Shown here: positions 17,678 through 28,269 of the stretch, in pieces | Numbering within the stretch: position 1 is the first letter of the stretch | Layout: the number at the start of each line of letters is the position of its first letter | Assembly: GCF_013240295.1 (NCBI RefSeq) | Contig: NZ_JABETK010000002.1 | Coordinates: forward strand, 186,001-250,000 | DNA length: 64,000 nucleotides | Reading direction: 5' to 3' | From: Neoaquamicrobium sediminum | GTDB lineage: Bacteria; Pseudomonadota; Alphaproteobacteria; Rhizobiales; Rhizobiaceae | Position numbers and translations under genes: made by a program | The notes under the pieces: model-generated | Databases searched by the model: none | Told to the model about the DNA's origin: nothing | What the model saw: the letters and a program-made list of their open reading frames with translations, nothing else

Positions 17678-18535
17678 ATGCCCGCCACACGCATCAAACC
17701 TGTCGTCGGAGGGAGGATCGCCCTCCGACGTGCAGCTCTCCTTCTCCTTTCCGGCCTGGTCCTCGCCGGATCCGCCGCGAGCACTGCCTACGCCCAGCAG
17801 GCGCAGGTCGAGCATCCATCACGCAGCGATCCCTATGGCGCGTACATTGCAGAGGCGTCTCAGCGGTTTGGCGTTCCAGAAACGTGGATACGTGCCGTCA
17901 TGCGCGTCGAGAGCGCGGGCGATGTGCGCGCGATCTCGTCGGCCGGCGCAATGAGCCTGATGCAAATCATGCCCGCCACGTGGGAGGAGTTGCGCGTCCG
18001 GCATCGGCTCGGCGGCAACCCCTACGACCCCCGGGACAACATTCTGGCGGGTGCTGCATATCTGCGCGAGATGCACGACCGTTACGGATCGCCGGGGTTT
18101 TTGGCGGCCTACAACGCGGGTCCGGGCCGCTACGAAGAGTATCTCGCCGGCCGCCCATTGCCGGCCGAAACGCGCGCCTATGTCGCGACGCTCGCCCCCA
18201 TCGTCGGGGGCGGTGAACTGACCGGTCCTGTCATGGTGGCGGCCGCCGATCCACTGACCTGGACGAGAGCGCCGCTCTTCGTCGTACAGTCGGCCGGCAG
18301 AGAGTCTGCCGTGCCGTTACAGTCTGACGGCAAGCCGGACACCGCCACGGCGGCGGAACCGGTGCGCGATCAGGGCCCCGTCGCTGCGCCCACCGATGGC
18401 CTTTTCGTTGCGCGCAGCGTTTCCGGGGACCGCGATGACCGCGTTCGCACCCGTTCGTACCGTGGCGTGCCTTGGCGGAAGATGGGCAGTCTGCGGAGGG
18501 GGAGCAGTCAGCACAACCGAAAGATGGCGAGATAA
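17678..18535 (+). CDS. Lytic transglycosylase (VirB1-like)
   Basis: The protein is a secreted peptidoglycan lytic transglycosylase that would open the cell wall for the transfer channel. It has an N-terminal signal sequence (AALLLLSGLVLAGSAASTAY, cleavage near AYAQQ) and an SLT domain: the catalytic Glu in IRAVMRVESAGDVRAISSAG, then AMSLMQIMPATW and GFLAAYNAGPGRY. The last 50 residues are basic and low-complexity and may reflect a late frameshift, since the family normally ends soon after GLFVARS. Confidence 0.88.
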   Translation: MPATRIKPVVGGRIALRRAALLLLSGLVLAGSAASTAYAQQAQVEHPSRSDPYGAYIAEASQRFGVPETWIRAVMRVESAGDVRAISSAGAMSLMQIMPATWEELRVRHRLGGNPYDPRDNILAGAAYLREMHDRYGSPGFLAAYNAGPGRYEEYLAGRPLPAETRAYVATLAPIVGGGELTGPVMVAAADPLTWTRAPLFVVQSAGRESAVPLQSDGKPDTATAAEPVRDQGPVAAPTDGLFVARSVSGDRDDRVRTRSYRGVPWRKMGSLRRGSSQHNRKMAR

Positions 18536-18682
18536 AAGCCGGCGATGTGCGGCTTGGTGCGGTCGTGTGTTTTCAGGGGCTTATGGCGCATTTGCGCGAG
18601 GTGCACCTTGCCGGCGCAGCCTGCGCATTCGCCATTTTTCCAAGTGTTTCCTTCGCTTTGCGCGATGTGCGGAGCTTTGGCG
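18536..18682. other. Candidate oriT region upstream of relaxase
   Basis: This 147-nt gap before the relaxase start has two palindromes of the same type, GCGCA-TT-TGCGC (18586-18597) and GCGCA-GCC-TGCGC (18614-18626). They are flanked by an 11-bp direct repeat, GCGATGTGCGG, at 18542-18552 and 18662-18672. Transfer origins usually lie next to the relaxase gene and carry such repeats; a nick site cannot be identified by eye. Confidence 0.45.
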
Positions 18683-20420
18683 ATGAGCGGCGAGGACGAT
18701 TTCCGCATCCGGCCTGGCCGCATCCGCTCGACCCGCGCGCAACAGGCACGGCCCTTCATCGCTCAGGCACTTGCGGCCGCACAGCGGGCTGGCGGCCGCG
18801 TCTCGCGATCCGGCCAGATCACCAAGAGCAATCGCTCGCGGTTCGGTCGCGGGCAGCGCGCGACAGTGCAGGCCAACCGGCTCCTGACCAGCCGGTCGCG
18901 CAACGTGGTTTTCAAGACGCGCGTCGTGCGGCACACCGCCAAGGCCGCGCCGCTTAGCGCCCACCTCAGCTACCTCAGGCGCGAGGGTGTTACCCGACGG
19001 GGAGAAGGCCCAGCTGTTCGGTCCCGAGACCGGAGACGCCGATCCCAAGGCCTTCGCTGAGCGAACCCAGGACGACCGCCATCATTTCCGCTTCATCGTC
19101 TCACCGGAGGACGCAACGGAGATGTCCGACCTCAGGACATACGCCCGCGACCTGATGGGGCAGATGGAAAAGGACCTCGGCACCAAGCTCGACTGGGTCG
19201 GCGTCGATCATTGGAACACCGACAATCCCCATGTCCACATCATCCTGCGGGGACGTACCGACGACAGCCAGGACCTCGTAATCTCCCGCGACTACATCAA
19301 GGAGGGCATGCGCGCCCGCGCGCAGGACCTCGTCACCCAGGAACTGGGGCCCCGCACCGAGCAGGAGATCCGTCGTAACCTCGGACGTCAGGTCGAGGCG
19401 GAACGCTGGACCGATCTCGATCGGCAGATCTCCCGCGACAGCTATCGCAGCGGCATCGTCGACCTCGCGCCACGTCCCGATCAGAAGCCTGACGAGTTCC
19501 ACGCGTTGAAGGTCGGCAGGCTGCGCAAGCTGGAGACGCTTGGTCTCGCCGATCAGGTCGGTCCCGGTCAATGGGTTGTGTCGGAGACTGCGGAGAAGAC
19601 TCTACGCGCCCTCGGTGAACGCGGCGACATCATCAAGCGCATCCATCGTGGCCTGACCGAGCGCGGCATCGAGCGTGGCGCCGCGAGCTATGTGCTCGCG
19701 GGCGAAAGCATCGATGACCCTGTCATCGGGCGTCTGGTCGATCGCGGTCTCGACGACGAACTGAAGGGCACGGCCTACGCCGTCGTCGACGGCACCGACG
19801 GGCGAACCCATCATATTAAGCTCCCCGATCTCGACGCGGCTGCCGACAGCGCGCCGGGTTCGATCGTCGAGCTGCGCAAGTTCGACGACGTGCAGGGCCG
19901 CCGCCGTGTCGCACTCGCTGTTCGATCCGATCTCGATATCGAACAGCAGGTCCATGCGACCGGCGCCACCTGGCTCGACCGGCAGGCTATCGCCCGCGAA
20001 CCGGTGGCTCTCGGTGGAGGCGGCTTTGGCGCGGAGGTGCGGCAGGCAATGGACCGACGCGCCGAGCATCTTATCCACCAAGGGCTCGCCGAGCGTCAGA
20101 CCCGCGGCGTCAGCTTCTCGCCGGGGCTGATCGAAACTTTGCGCCAGCGCGAGGTCGAAGCGCTCGGGGAGAAGCTCGCGGCCGAGACCGGCCGGCCATT
20201 CTCGAAGGCCGGAACGGGCGAGTATGTGGCGGGCACCTATCGCCAGCGCTTCGCGCTCGCCTCCGGCCGCTTCGCCATGATCGACGACGGGCTCGGCTTC
20301 CAGCTCGTGCCCTGGTCGCCGTCCCTCGAACGTCAACTCGGCCAGCACGTCTCCGGGGTCTCGCGCGGGGGCGGCGGCGTCGACTGGAGCTTCGGCCGCA
20401 ATCGCGGCCTCGGCATGTAG
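18683..20420 (+). pseudogene. DUF3363-type relaxase (VirD2/RlxS-like), frameshifted
   Basis: The joined frames give a relaxase of about 578 residues that would nick oriT and lead the strand into the recipient. The N-terminus (MSGEDDFRIRPGRIRSTRAQ) ends near LSYLRREGVTR. The second frame continues DGEKAQLFGPETGDADPKAF, HHFRFIVSPEDATEMSDLRT, and the metal-binding HWNTDNPHVHIILRG. The DUF3363 region follows to GRNRGLGM. The frame changes near 18993; one inserted or two deleted bases would explain it. It lies directly upstream of traG. Confidence 0.82.
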
Positions 20421-20445
20421 CCCCACCAAGAAAGGAGTACCTGCC

Positions 20446-22188
20446 ATGTCGGCGACGAAAATCCTCTGGGGGCAGATCCTCACCGTTTTCCTGATCGTGT
20501 TGATGACGACCTGGGGCGCCACGCAATGGACAGCCTACCGTCTCGGCTTCCAGCCCCAGCTCGGTCAGCCTTGGTTCGAACTGGCCGGATGGCCGATCTA
20601 TTATCCCCCGGCCTTCTTCTGGTGGTGGTATTTCTACGACGCCTATGCGCCGCCGATCTTTGTCGAGGGCGCCTATATCGCCGCGTCGGGTGGCTTCATC
20701 TCCATCGCCGTCGCGATCGGCATGTCGGTATGGCGGGCGCGTGAAGCCAAGAACGTCGAGACCTATGGCTCGGCCCGCTGGGCACGACCGGAAGAGGTGA
20801 AGGCGGCAGGACTGCTCGGCCCCGACGGAGTCGTACTCGGCAGGCATGAGCGCGAGTATCTCCGCCATGACGGTCCGGAGCATGTGCTGTGCTTCGCGCC
20901 GACCCGTTCCGGCAAGGGCGTTGGCCTGGTGGTGCCTTCGCTCTTGACGTGGCCGGGGTCGGCGATCGTCCACGACATCAAGGGCGAGAACTGGACGCTC
21001 ACCGCCGGCTATCGCGCACGGCATGGCCGCGTGCTGCTCTTCGATCCGACGAACGCGAAGTCGGCGGCCTACAACCCGCTGCTCGAAGTGCGCCGCGGCG
21101 AATGGGAAGTCCGCGACGTGCAGAACATCGCCGACATTCTCGTCGACCCGGAAGGCTCGCTCGAAAAGCGAAACCACTGGGAGAAGACATCGCACGCGCT
21201 TCTGGTCGGCGCGATCCTGCATGTCCTGTACGCAGAGGCCGACAAGACATTGGCCGGCGTCGCCGCCTTTCTCTCCGATCCGAAGCGCCCGATCGAGTCG
21301 ACCCTCGCGGCGATGATGAAGACCGCCCATCTCGGCGAGGCCGGTCCACATCCGGTGATCGCCAGCGCCGCCCGCGAACTGCTCAACAAGTCCGATAACG
21401 AGCGCTCCGGGGTGCTGTCGACAGCGATGTCGTTCCTCGGCCTGTATCGCGATCCCGTCGTGGCCGAGGTCACCCGTCGCTGCGACTGGCGTATCGCCGA
21501 CATGGTTGGAGGCAAGTATCCGACCACGCTCTACCTCGTGGTGCCGCCATCGGACATCAACCGGACCAAGCCGCTGATCCGCCTGATCCTCAATCAGGTC
21601 GGCCGTCGCCTCACCGAGGACCTGCAGGCGAAGAGCAATCGACACCGGCTGCTGCTCATGCTCGACGAATTTCCCGCCCTTGGGCGCCTGGACTTTTTCG
21701 AGAGCGCGCTCGCCTTCATGGCAGGCTACGGTCTGAAGGCGTTCCTCATCGCGCAATCGCTGAACCAAATCGAGAAAGCTTACGGTCCGAACAACTCGAT
21801 CCTCGATAACTGCCATGTGCGCGTCAGCTTCGCCACCAACGACGAGCGAACTGCGAAGCGCGTTTCGGATGCGCTTGGCACCGCGACCGAAATGAAGGCC
21901 ATGAAGAACTATGCCGGCCACCGGCTATCGCCCTGGCTCGGCCACCTGATGGTGTCGCGCTCGGAGACTGCACGGCAATTGCTCACGCCGGGCGAGATCA
22001 TGCAGCTCCCGCCGTCAGACGAGATCGTCATGGTCGCCGGCATCCCGCCTATCCGCGCAAAGAAGGCACGCTATTACGAGGATCGTCGGCTTCAGGAGCG
22101 CATCCTTACGCCCCCGCACTCACGAAGCCCGCAAGCGCTCGAGCCGACGATTGGAGCGCGCTCGCCATACCGGAACCTCCCGTACTGA
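20446..22188 (+). CDS. traG: TraG/VirD4-type coupling protein, 3' end frameshifted
   Basis: This inner-membrane ATPase links the relaxosome to the transfer channel. Two N-terminal membrane helices (QILTVFLIVLMTTWG and GGFISIAVAIGMSVW) precede the Walker A box FAPTRSGKGVGLVVPSLLTW and the Walker B region RLLLMLDEFPALGRLDF. The open frame stops at 22188. From about 22115 the neighbouring frame carries the expected tail (LTKPASARADDWSAL to DPGDGIEL) and stops at 22430. One missing C in the CCCCC run would explain this, so the natural protein is about 660 residues. Confidence 0.92.
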   Translation: MSATKILWGQILTVFLIVLMTTWGATQWTAYRLGFQPQLGQPWFELAGWPIYYPPAFFWWWYFYDAYAPPIFVEGAYIAASGGFISIAVAIGMSVWRAREAKNVETYGSARWARPEEVKAAGLLGPDGVVLGRHEREYLRHDGPEHVLCFAPTRSGKGVGLVVPSLLTWPGSAIVHDIKGENWTLTAGYRARHGRVLLFDPTNAKSAAYNPLLEVRRGEWEVRDVQNIADILVDPEGSLEKRNHWEKTSHALLVGAILHVLYAEADKTLAGVAAFLSDPKRPIESTLAAMMKTAHLGEAGPHPVIASAARELLNKSDNERSGVLSTAMSFLGLYRDPVVAEVTRRCDWRIADMVGGKYPTTLYLVVPPSDINRTKPLIRLILNQVGRRLTEDLQAKSNRHRLLLMLDEFPALGRLDFFESALAFMAGYGLKAFLIAQSLNQIEKAYGPNNSILDNCHVRVSFATNDERTAKRVSDALGTATEMKAMKNYAGHRLSPWLGHLMVSRSETARQLLTPGEIMQLPPSDEIVMVAGIPPIRAKKARYYEDRRLQERILTPPHSRSPQALEPTIGARSPYRNLPY

Positions 22189-22439
22189 GTGCGCCAGCTC
22201 CGGCAGATAACCTAGCCGACGACGACCCGACGGACTCCGAGCAGCGGCATCAGCCTGAACTGAGCCGCATCAAAACAGTCGAACGCAAGGCGATCGTCGA
22301 CAACGAATTCGAGATCGATCCTCGCGACGACGTCGATGAGGATGCTGCGCGCCTCAGCCGCATGACGCAGACCATGCGCCAAGTCGCTCGGCAGGCATCG
22401 CTCGATCCTGGCGATGGCATCGAGCTATAGGAGGCGGGG

Positions 22440-22871
22440 GTGACCAAACCTTTGAAGAAGCAGCGGCTGTCGGTCTATCTCGACCCGGACGTCATGAAGG
22501 CGCTCGCAGCCCATGCTGCCCGGCGCGATCTGTCCCTGTCACTGGTAGCCGAGGCCGGTATCGCTTCATTCCTCTCGCCGGACGCTGCCGAGCGTCAGGA
22601 GGCCGCGACGACGAAGCGGCTTGACCAGCTCGACCGACGCATGGCGCGCATGGAGCGCGATCTGGGAATATCGGTCGAGACGCTCGCCGTGTTCATCCGC
22701 TTCTGGCTGACCTCCAACCCGCCGTTGCCGGAGCCGGCGCAAGTTGCGGCTCGCGCCAAAGCGTCGGAGCGCTACGAAGCCTTCGTGACCGCGCTCGGCA
22801 GACGACTCGCGCAAGGTCCGAAGCTCAGGCAGGAAATCGCGGAAGACATCCCCGCGCGCGACGCGGAATAA
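22440..22871 (+). CDS. CopG/ribbon-helix-helix regulator between traG and trb
   Basis: The 143-residue protein starts with an RHH DNA-binding domain (KKQRLSVYLDPDVMKALAAH, AARRDLSLSLVAEAGI). A helical region follows (TTKRLDQLDRRMARMERDLG), and then a hydrophobic stretch. A CopG-type gene at this place between traG and trbB is a standard feature of Tn4371-like elements and probably regulates transfer genes. The start is GTG 22440, with GGAGGCGGGGG immediately upstream. Confidence 0.85.
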   Translation: MTKPLKKQRLSVYLDPDVMKALAAHAARRDLSLSLVAEAGIASFLSPDAAERQEAATTKRLDQLDRRMARMERDLGISVETLAVFIRFWLTSNPPLPEPAQVAARAKASERYEAFVTALGRRLAQGPKLRQEIAEDIPARDAE

Positions 22872-23042
22872 TCACTGGTTGACGTATCACAAGTATTCGA
22901 CCGTTCCGCCGTTTCCCTGTCTTTGTACGCCACAGTACGACGGCCACATGATGGTTGTTGTCACGCCATGATTTCTGCCTCTTCTACTCATCCCCGATCC
23001 AGGGCCGCCCGCGGCGGTCCCGCAAAAGACGGGGGGGACAGC
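22872..23042. promoter_or_regulatory. Leader of the trb operon
   Basis: This 171-nt gap precedes trbB. It contains an inverted repeat GTAC-GCCACA-GTAC near 22926 and a TTGACG box near 22878. A promoter for trbB-I would be expected here, but no clear -10 element can be assigned by eye. Confidence 0.3.
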
Positions 23043-24023
23043 GTGACGGCAGCTCACCAGAAATCGGAGGCGATCCTTCGCGGGGCTCGGATGCTGCGCA
23101 CTGCGCTCGGCCCGGCGATCGCCACGTTTCTGGAAGACCCCGCAATCGTCGAGGTGATGCTCAACCCCGACGGGCGGCTCTGGGTCGACCGGTTGTCGGA
23201 AGGTCTCTCCGACACCGGTGAACGGCTATCTCCAGCCGACGGCGAACGCATAGTTCGACTTGTCGCACATCACGTCGGGGCCGAGGTTCATGCCGGGGCG
23301 CCCCGCGTCTCCGCCGAACTGCCTGAAACAGAGGAGCGGTTTGAGGGCCTTCTGCCGCCGGTGGTGTCCGCGCCGGCTTTCGCGATCCGGAAGCCAGCCG
23401 TCGCCGTGTTCACGCTCGATGACTATGTCGCGGCTGGCATCATGCTGTCCGACCAAGCCGAAACACTGCGTCAGGCCGTTCTTCATAGGCGGAACATTCT
23501 CGTCGCCGGCGGCACCTCCACCGGTAAGACCACGCTCACGAACGCCCTGTTAGCGGAGGTATCGAAGACATCCGATCGCGTCGTGTTGATCGAGGACACC
23601 CGTGAACTGCAATGCGCCGCGCCAAACCTGGTCGCAATGCGCACGAAGGACGGCGTCGCTTCTCTCTCCGATCTTGTCCGTTCCTCGTTGCGTCTTCGTC
23701 CCGACCGCATCCCGATCGGCGAAGTGCGCGGTGCAGAGGCGCTCGATCTGCTGAAGGCCTGGGGCACCGGCCATCCCGGCGGCGTCGGCACGATCCACGC
23801 CGGCACCGCCATCGGCGCTCTTCGCCGGATGGAGCAACTCATCCAGGAAGCCGTCGTCACGGTTCCGCGCGCGCTGATCGCCGAGACCATTGATCTGGTT
23901 GCGGTGCTCTCCGGCCGCGGCTCCTCGCGCCGCCTTGCCGAGCTTGCCCGCGTCGAAGGCCTGGGCCCCGACGGCGACTACTGCGTCACTCCAACAATTC
24001 CGTCCATCTCAGGAGACAGGTAA
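23043..24023 (+). CDS. trbB: TrbB, conjugative transfer ATPase (VirB11-like)
   Basis: This cytoplasmic hexameric ATPase energises pilus assembly and transfer. It shows the Walker A box [20 protein letters not shown], the Asp box [11 protein letters not shown], the family signature [20 protein letters not shown], and the His box [14 protein letters not shown] 23043 is chosen because a GGGGGG site sits five bases upstream; an in-frame ATG at 22968 would add 25 poorly conserved residues. The stop overlaps the trbC start by one base (TAATG). Confidence 0.93.
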   Translation: MTAAHQKSEAILRGARMLRTALGPAIATFLEDPAIVEVMLNPDGRLWVDRLSEGLSDTGERLSPADGERIVRLVAHHVGAEVHAGAPRVSAELPETEERFEGLLPPVVSAPAFAIRKPAVAVFTLDDYVAAGIMLSDQAETLRQAVLHRRNILVAGGTSTGKTTLTNALLAEVSKTSDRVVLIEDTRELQCAAPNLVAMRTKDGVASLSDLVRSSLRLRPDRIPIGEVRGAEALDLLKAWGTGHPGGVGTIHAGTAIGALRRMEQLIQEAVVTVPRALIAETIDLVAVLSGRGSSRRLAELARVEGLGPDGDYCVTPTIPSISGDR

Positions 24024-24355
24024 TGATCAAGCATGCCCTGCGCATCCGCCGTCACATCGCCACGGCGGCTTCCGTCACTTTCATTTCCATAGCCCTCGCA
24101 CCTGCCGCTCATGCGTCCGGTTCGTCGATGCCATGGGAAGCTCCTCTGCAGTCGATCCTCGAATCGATCGAGGGCCCGGTCGCAAAGATCATCGCGGTGA
24201 TGATCATCATCATCACCGGCCTGACTCTCGCCTTCGGCGACACGTCGGGCGGAGCGCGCCGCCTGATCCAGATCGTGTTCGGCCTGTCGATCGCCTTCGC
24301 CGCGTCGAGCTTCTTCCTCTCGTTCTTCTCGTTCGGCGGCGGGGCGCTTGTCTGA
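24023..24355 (+). CDS. trbC: TrbC, pilin (VirB2-like)
   Basis: The 110-residue prepilin has a long signal sequence (ATAASVTFISIALAPAAHAS). Two hydrophobic helices follow (IIAVMIIIITGLTLAFG and LIQIVFGLSIAFAASSFFLS), as expected for the transfer pilus subunit. TraF encoded at 16735 would process it. It overlaps trbB and trbD by one base each, so translation is coupled. Confidence 0.92.
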   Translation: MIKHALRIRRHIATAASVTFISIALAPAAHASGSSMPWEAPLQSILESIEGPVAKIIAVMIIIITGLTLAFGDTSGGARRLIQIVFGLSIAFAASSFFLSFFSFGGGALV

Positions 24356-24636
24356 TGGCCGTTGGAGCGGATCATAGCGCGGACGTACCGGGCTTTTCCG
24401 TGCCGGTTCATCGTGCGCTGACCGAGCACATCCTGCTCGGCGGTGCGCCGCGCTCGCTCGCGATCCTCAATGGCACCCTGGCCGCCGCGCTTGGCTTGGG
24501 CCTTCGCCTTTGGCTGGTCGGGCTGGCGCTATGGGCGGTCGGCCACTTCGCCGCCGTCTGGGCGGCCAAACGTGATCCGCAATTTGTCGACGTCGTGCGC
24601 AAGCATCTGCGCATCCCCGGCCACTTGGCAACGTGA
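24355..24636 (+). CDS. trbD: TrbD, inner-membrane transfer protein (VirB3-like)
   Basis: The 93-residue protein matches TrbD/VirB3: a polar start ending FSVPVHRALTEHILLGGAPR, then two membrane helices (LGLGLRLWLVGLALWAVG), and a C-terminal DPQFVDVVRKHLRIP. VirB3 proteins work with the VirB4-type ATPase, here TrbE, which follows after 11 bases. Confidence 0.92.
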   Translation: MAVGADHSADVPGFSVPVHRALTEHILLGGAPRSLAILNGTLAAALGLGLRLWLVGLALWAVGHFAAVWAAKRDPQFVDVVRKHLRIPGHLAT

Positions 24637-24647
24637 GGAGCCGGGCA

Positions 24648-27100
24648 ATGATGAACCTAGCCGAATACCGCAATCGGAATACCCGGCTCGCCGACTTCCT
24701 ACCCTGGGCGGCGCTCGCCGGCGACGGCGTCGTCCTCAACAAAGACGGCAGCCTGCAGCGCTCGGCCCGCTTTCGCGGTCCTGACCTCGACAGCGCAGTG
24801 CCAGCCGAGCTCGTCGCCGTCGCTGGCCGGCTGAACAACGCCTTCCGTCGCCTTGGTTCCGGCTGGGCCATATTCGTCGAAGCGCAGCGCCATGGCGCGG
24901 TGTCATATCCGGCAAGCACATTTGCCGACAGCGCTTCGGCGCTTGTCGATGCCGAGCGCAAGGCAGACTTTGAAGAAGCCGGCGCCCATTTCGAATCCAG
25001 CTACTTTCTCACATTCCTTTATCTACCGCCGGCCGAGGATGCCGCCCGTGCCGAGACCTGGCTTTACGAGGGTCGGGACCATGCCGGCGTCGATGCGCGC
25101 GAAGTGCTCCGAAGTTTTGTCGATCGCACCGACCGTATCCTCAACCTGATAGACGCCTTCATGCCGGAGTGCGTATGGCTCGATGACGCCGAAACGCTCA
25201 CCTACCTGCATTCGACGATCTCGACGAAGCGCCATCGCGTCCGCGTGCCCGAAACGCCGATGTACCTCGACGCTTTGCTCGCCGATCAGCCGCTCACCGG
25301 CGGGCTGGAGCCCCGGCTTGGAGATGCGCACGTACGCATCCTCACTATCGTCGGCTTCCCGACCGCGACGACGCCCGGCATCCTCGACGAGCTGAACCGA
25401 CTTGCCTTTCCCTATCGCTGGTCGACCCGAGCGATCCTGCTCGACAAGACCGACGCGACCAAGCTGCTGACAAAGATCCGGCGGCAGTGGTTCGCAAAGC
25501 GCAAGTCGATCGCCGCCATTCTCAAGGAGGTGATGACCAACGAGGCATCGGCGCTCGTTGACACTGACGCAGCCAACAAGGCCGCTGACGCTGATATGGC
25601 GCTACAGGAACTGGGCGCCGACTATGCCGGCCAAGCCTACGTGACCGCGACCATCACCGTCTGGGACGATGATCCCCGCGTCGCGGCCGAGAAGCTCCGG
25701 CTGGTGGAGAAGGTCATTCAGGGCCGCGACTTCACGGCGATGACTGAGACCATCAATGCTGTCGACGCCTGGCTGGGCTCACTCCCCGGGCATGTCTACG
25801 CCAACGTCCGCCAGCCGCCCATCAGCACATTGAATCTCGCTCACATGATCCCGCTGTCAGCGGTGTGGGCGGGACCGGAACGGGACGAGCACTTCGATGC
25901 ACCCCCACTGCTTTACGGCAGAACGGAGGGCTCGACCCCGTTCCGGCTTTCCATCCACGTCGGCGATGTCGGTCATACGCTGATCGTCGGGCCGACCGGC
26001 GCCGGTAAATCGGTGCTTCTCGCACTCATGGCGCTCCAGTTCCGCCGCTATCAACAATCTCAGGTCTTCGCCTTCGACTTCGGCGGATCGATCCGCGCCG
26101 CGGCGCTCGCCATGCAGGGCGACTGGCATGATCTCGGCGGCGGTTTGACTGAGGGTTCCGAGGAGAGTGTGTCGCTCCAGCCGCTCGCCCGCATCGACGA
26201 CGTCGCCGAGCGCGCCTGGGCCTCCGACTGGCTGATCGCGATCCTCTCCCGAGAGAGCGTGCCGGTCACGCCCGAGGTCAAGGAGCATCTGTGGTCGGCG
26301 CTTTCGTCGTTGGCGTCAGCGCCGGTCGCCGAGCGCACGTTGACCGGGCTGTCGGTCCTTCTCCAGTCCAATGACCTGAAACAGGCGCTGCGACCCTACT
26401 GCGTCGGCGGCCCCTATGGCCGGCTGTTGGACGCTGAGGCCGAGCATCTCGGCGAGGCGCATGTCCAGGCTTTCGAGACCGAAGGTCTGATCGGCACCGG
26501 TGTGCAGCGGCAGCGGTGCTCGCCTATCTCTTCCATCGCATCGAGGACCGCCTCGACGGCCGGCCGACACTCCTGATCGTGGATGAAGGTTGGCTCGCCC
26601 TCGACGACGACGGCTTCGCCGGACAACTCCGCGAATGGCTGAAGACGCTGCGCAAGAAAAACGCCAGCGTCATCTTCGCCACCCAGTCGCTCTCCGACAT
26701 CGACGGCTCTGCGATAGCGCCGGCGATTATCGAGAGCTGCCAAACGCGCATCCTCCTGCCGAACGAGCGCGCGGTCGAGCCGCAGATCACCGCTATTTAC
26801 CGCCGCTTCGGTCTCAACGACCGGCAGATCGAAATCCTCGCGCGGGCAACGCCCAAGCGAGACTATTACTGCCAGTCGCGACGGGGCAATCGCCTGTTCG
26901 AGCTGGGCCTGTCGGATGTGGCCCTGGCGCTGTGCGCAGCCTCATCCAAACAGCATCAAGCGATGATCGCCGACGTCCACGCCCGAAGCGGCACCGGGTT
27001 CCTCGCCGAGTGGCTGGCGGCCAACCGACTCGACTGGGCTGCCGACCTGATCACCGACCTCACCAACGTCAATCAACAAGACCCGGAGGCACGTCCATGA
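24648..27100 (+). pseudogene. trbE: TrbE, VirB4-type transfer ATPase, frameshifted
   Basis: The protein is the large inner-membrane ATPase of the transfer channel. MMNLAEYRNRNTRLADFLPW is the typical N-terminus, with a GAGGAG site before ATG 24648. Walker A is GDVGHTLIVGPTGAGKSVLL and Walker B is RPTLLIVDEGWLALDDDGF. Near 26505 the frame changes between LIGTG and AAAAVLAYLFHRIEDRL, where GGTGTGCAG has either two extra bases or one missing. The two parts together give about 817 residues, a normal TrbE size. Confidence 0.88.
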
Positions 27101-27867
27101 CACGTCTGATTCAAACCCACAGTCGCGCACTGCGCGTGACGGCCGCACTCCTCGCGGTCCCGCTCGCACTTTCACCGGTCCTCAGCACCCCGGCTGCCGC
27201 TCAGTGGATCGTCTACGACCCAACGAACTATGCCCAGAACGTCCTCACTGCGGCGCGGACCCTCCAGCAGGTGAATCAGCAGATCACTCAGCTTCAGAAC
27301 GAAGCTCAGATGCTGATCAATCAGGCGCGCAATCTTGCCAGCCTCCCGCACTCTTCGCTTCAGCAGCTTCAACAGTCGGTTCAGCGGACGCAACAGCTTC
27401 TGAGCGAGGCGCAGGGGATAGCCCTTAACGTCCAACAGATCGACCGAGCATTCCAGACCACCTATGGCAATGCCTCGATGTCCGCCTCGGATCAGGCGCT
27501 CGTCACACAGGCGCGGGAGCGCTGGCAGAACACTGTCGGTGGTCTGCAGGACGCTATGCGAGTCCAGGCGGGTGTTGTCGGCAACATCGACACCAACCGT
27601 ACGGAGATGTCAGCGCTTATCGGCCAAAGCCAGGGCGCGACGGGGGCGTTGCAGGCGACGCAGGCCGGCAATCAACTGCTCGCACTGCAGGCCCAACAGC
27701 TCGCCGACCTCACCGCCGTCGTCGCCGCTAACGGGCGCGCTCAGAGCCTATCCGAAGCCGAGCGCGCCGCAGCGGCGGAACAGGGTCGTGAGCAGCGCCG
27801 TCGCTTTCTCACGCCCGGCAGCGGCTACCAGCCGGGCAATGCGCGCATGTTCCCGAACGGCAATTGA
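27097..27867 (+). CDS. trbJ: TrbJ, periplasmic transfer protein (VirB5-like)
   Basis: The 256-residue protein has a signal peptide (LLAVPLALSPVLSTPAAAQ) and a long Gln-rich helical body (TLQQVNQQITQLQNEAQMLI) typical of TrbJ/VirB5 minor pilus proteins. The C-terminus has the conserved REQRRRFLTPGSGYQPGNAR motif. It overlaps trbE by 4 nt. Confidence 0.92.
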   Translation: MTRLIQTHSRALRVTAALLAVPLALSPVLSTPAAAQWIVYDPTNYAQNVLTAARTLQQVNQQITQLQNEAQMLINQARNLASLPHSSLQQLQQSVQRTQQLLSEAQGIALNVQQIDRAFQTTYGNASMSASDQALVTQARERWQNTVGGLQDAMRVQAGVVGNIDTNRTEMSALIGQSQGATGALQATQAGNQLLALQAQQLADLTAVVAANGRAQSLSEAERAAAAEQGREQRRRFLTPGSGYQPGNARMFPNGN

Positions 27868-27878
27868 GAGGACCGACC

Positions 27879-28265
27879 GTGGACGGCAAATTGGTCGCTC
27901 GGATGGGCGCCGTGATTTTCGTCGCGGTTGCGGTCACCGCGACCGCGATCGAGATGTCCCGGAAAGAGGAAGTGCCTGAGGCTTGGTCGTCCGGACGAAC
28001 GCCTCAAGAAACTGCGGATCCCCTGCGCGACGCGCTCATCCGCTGCCAGGCACTCGGTGAAGAAGGTCCGCGAGACCCCGCCTGCCGCCGGGCCTGGGCC
28101 GAGAACCGACACCGCTTTCTCGCGCCCGGTTCTCGTCCCGTCGAGCGCTTGCCGGACGTAGCATCACCCATCGGTGACGTCTTCAGCCCTCAACCACGAG
28201 GGACAGACGCGCAAGATCACGCGCCGACCGCGCCGAGCACGCCACAGATCAACGAAGCGCGATAG
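27879..28265 (+). CDS. trbK: TrbK-alt, putative entry-exclusion protein
   Basis: The 128-residue protein starts with one membrane helix (MGAVIFVAVAVTATAIEM). The conserved TrbK-alt core follows: RDALIRCQALGEEGPRDPAC, RRAWAENRHRFL. Its place between trbJ and trbL is standard. Such proteins are thought to block re-entry of the same element; that is family-level inference. GTG 27879 follows a GAGAGGA site; an earlier TTG is possible. Confidence 0.85.
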   Translation: MDGKLVARMGAVIFVAVAVTATAIEMSRKEEVPEAWSSGRTPQETADPLRDALIRCQALGEEGPRDPACRRAWAENRHRFLAPGSRPVERLPDVASPIGDVFSPQPRGTDAQDHAPTAPSTPQINEAR

Positions 28266-28269
28266 CATC

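Noticed and set aside
20110..21921. 603-residue open frame on the minus strand
   Set aside because: It lies opposite the relaxase and traG genes, has no family motif, and its composition is what a high-GC reverse strand produces.
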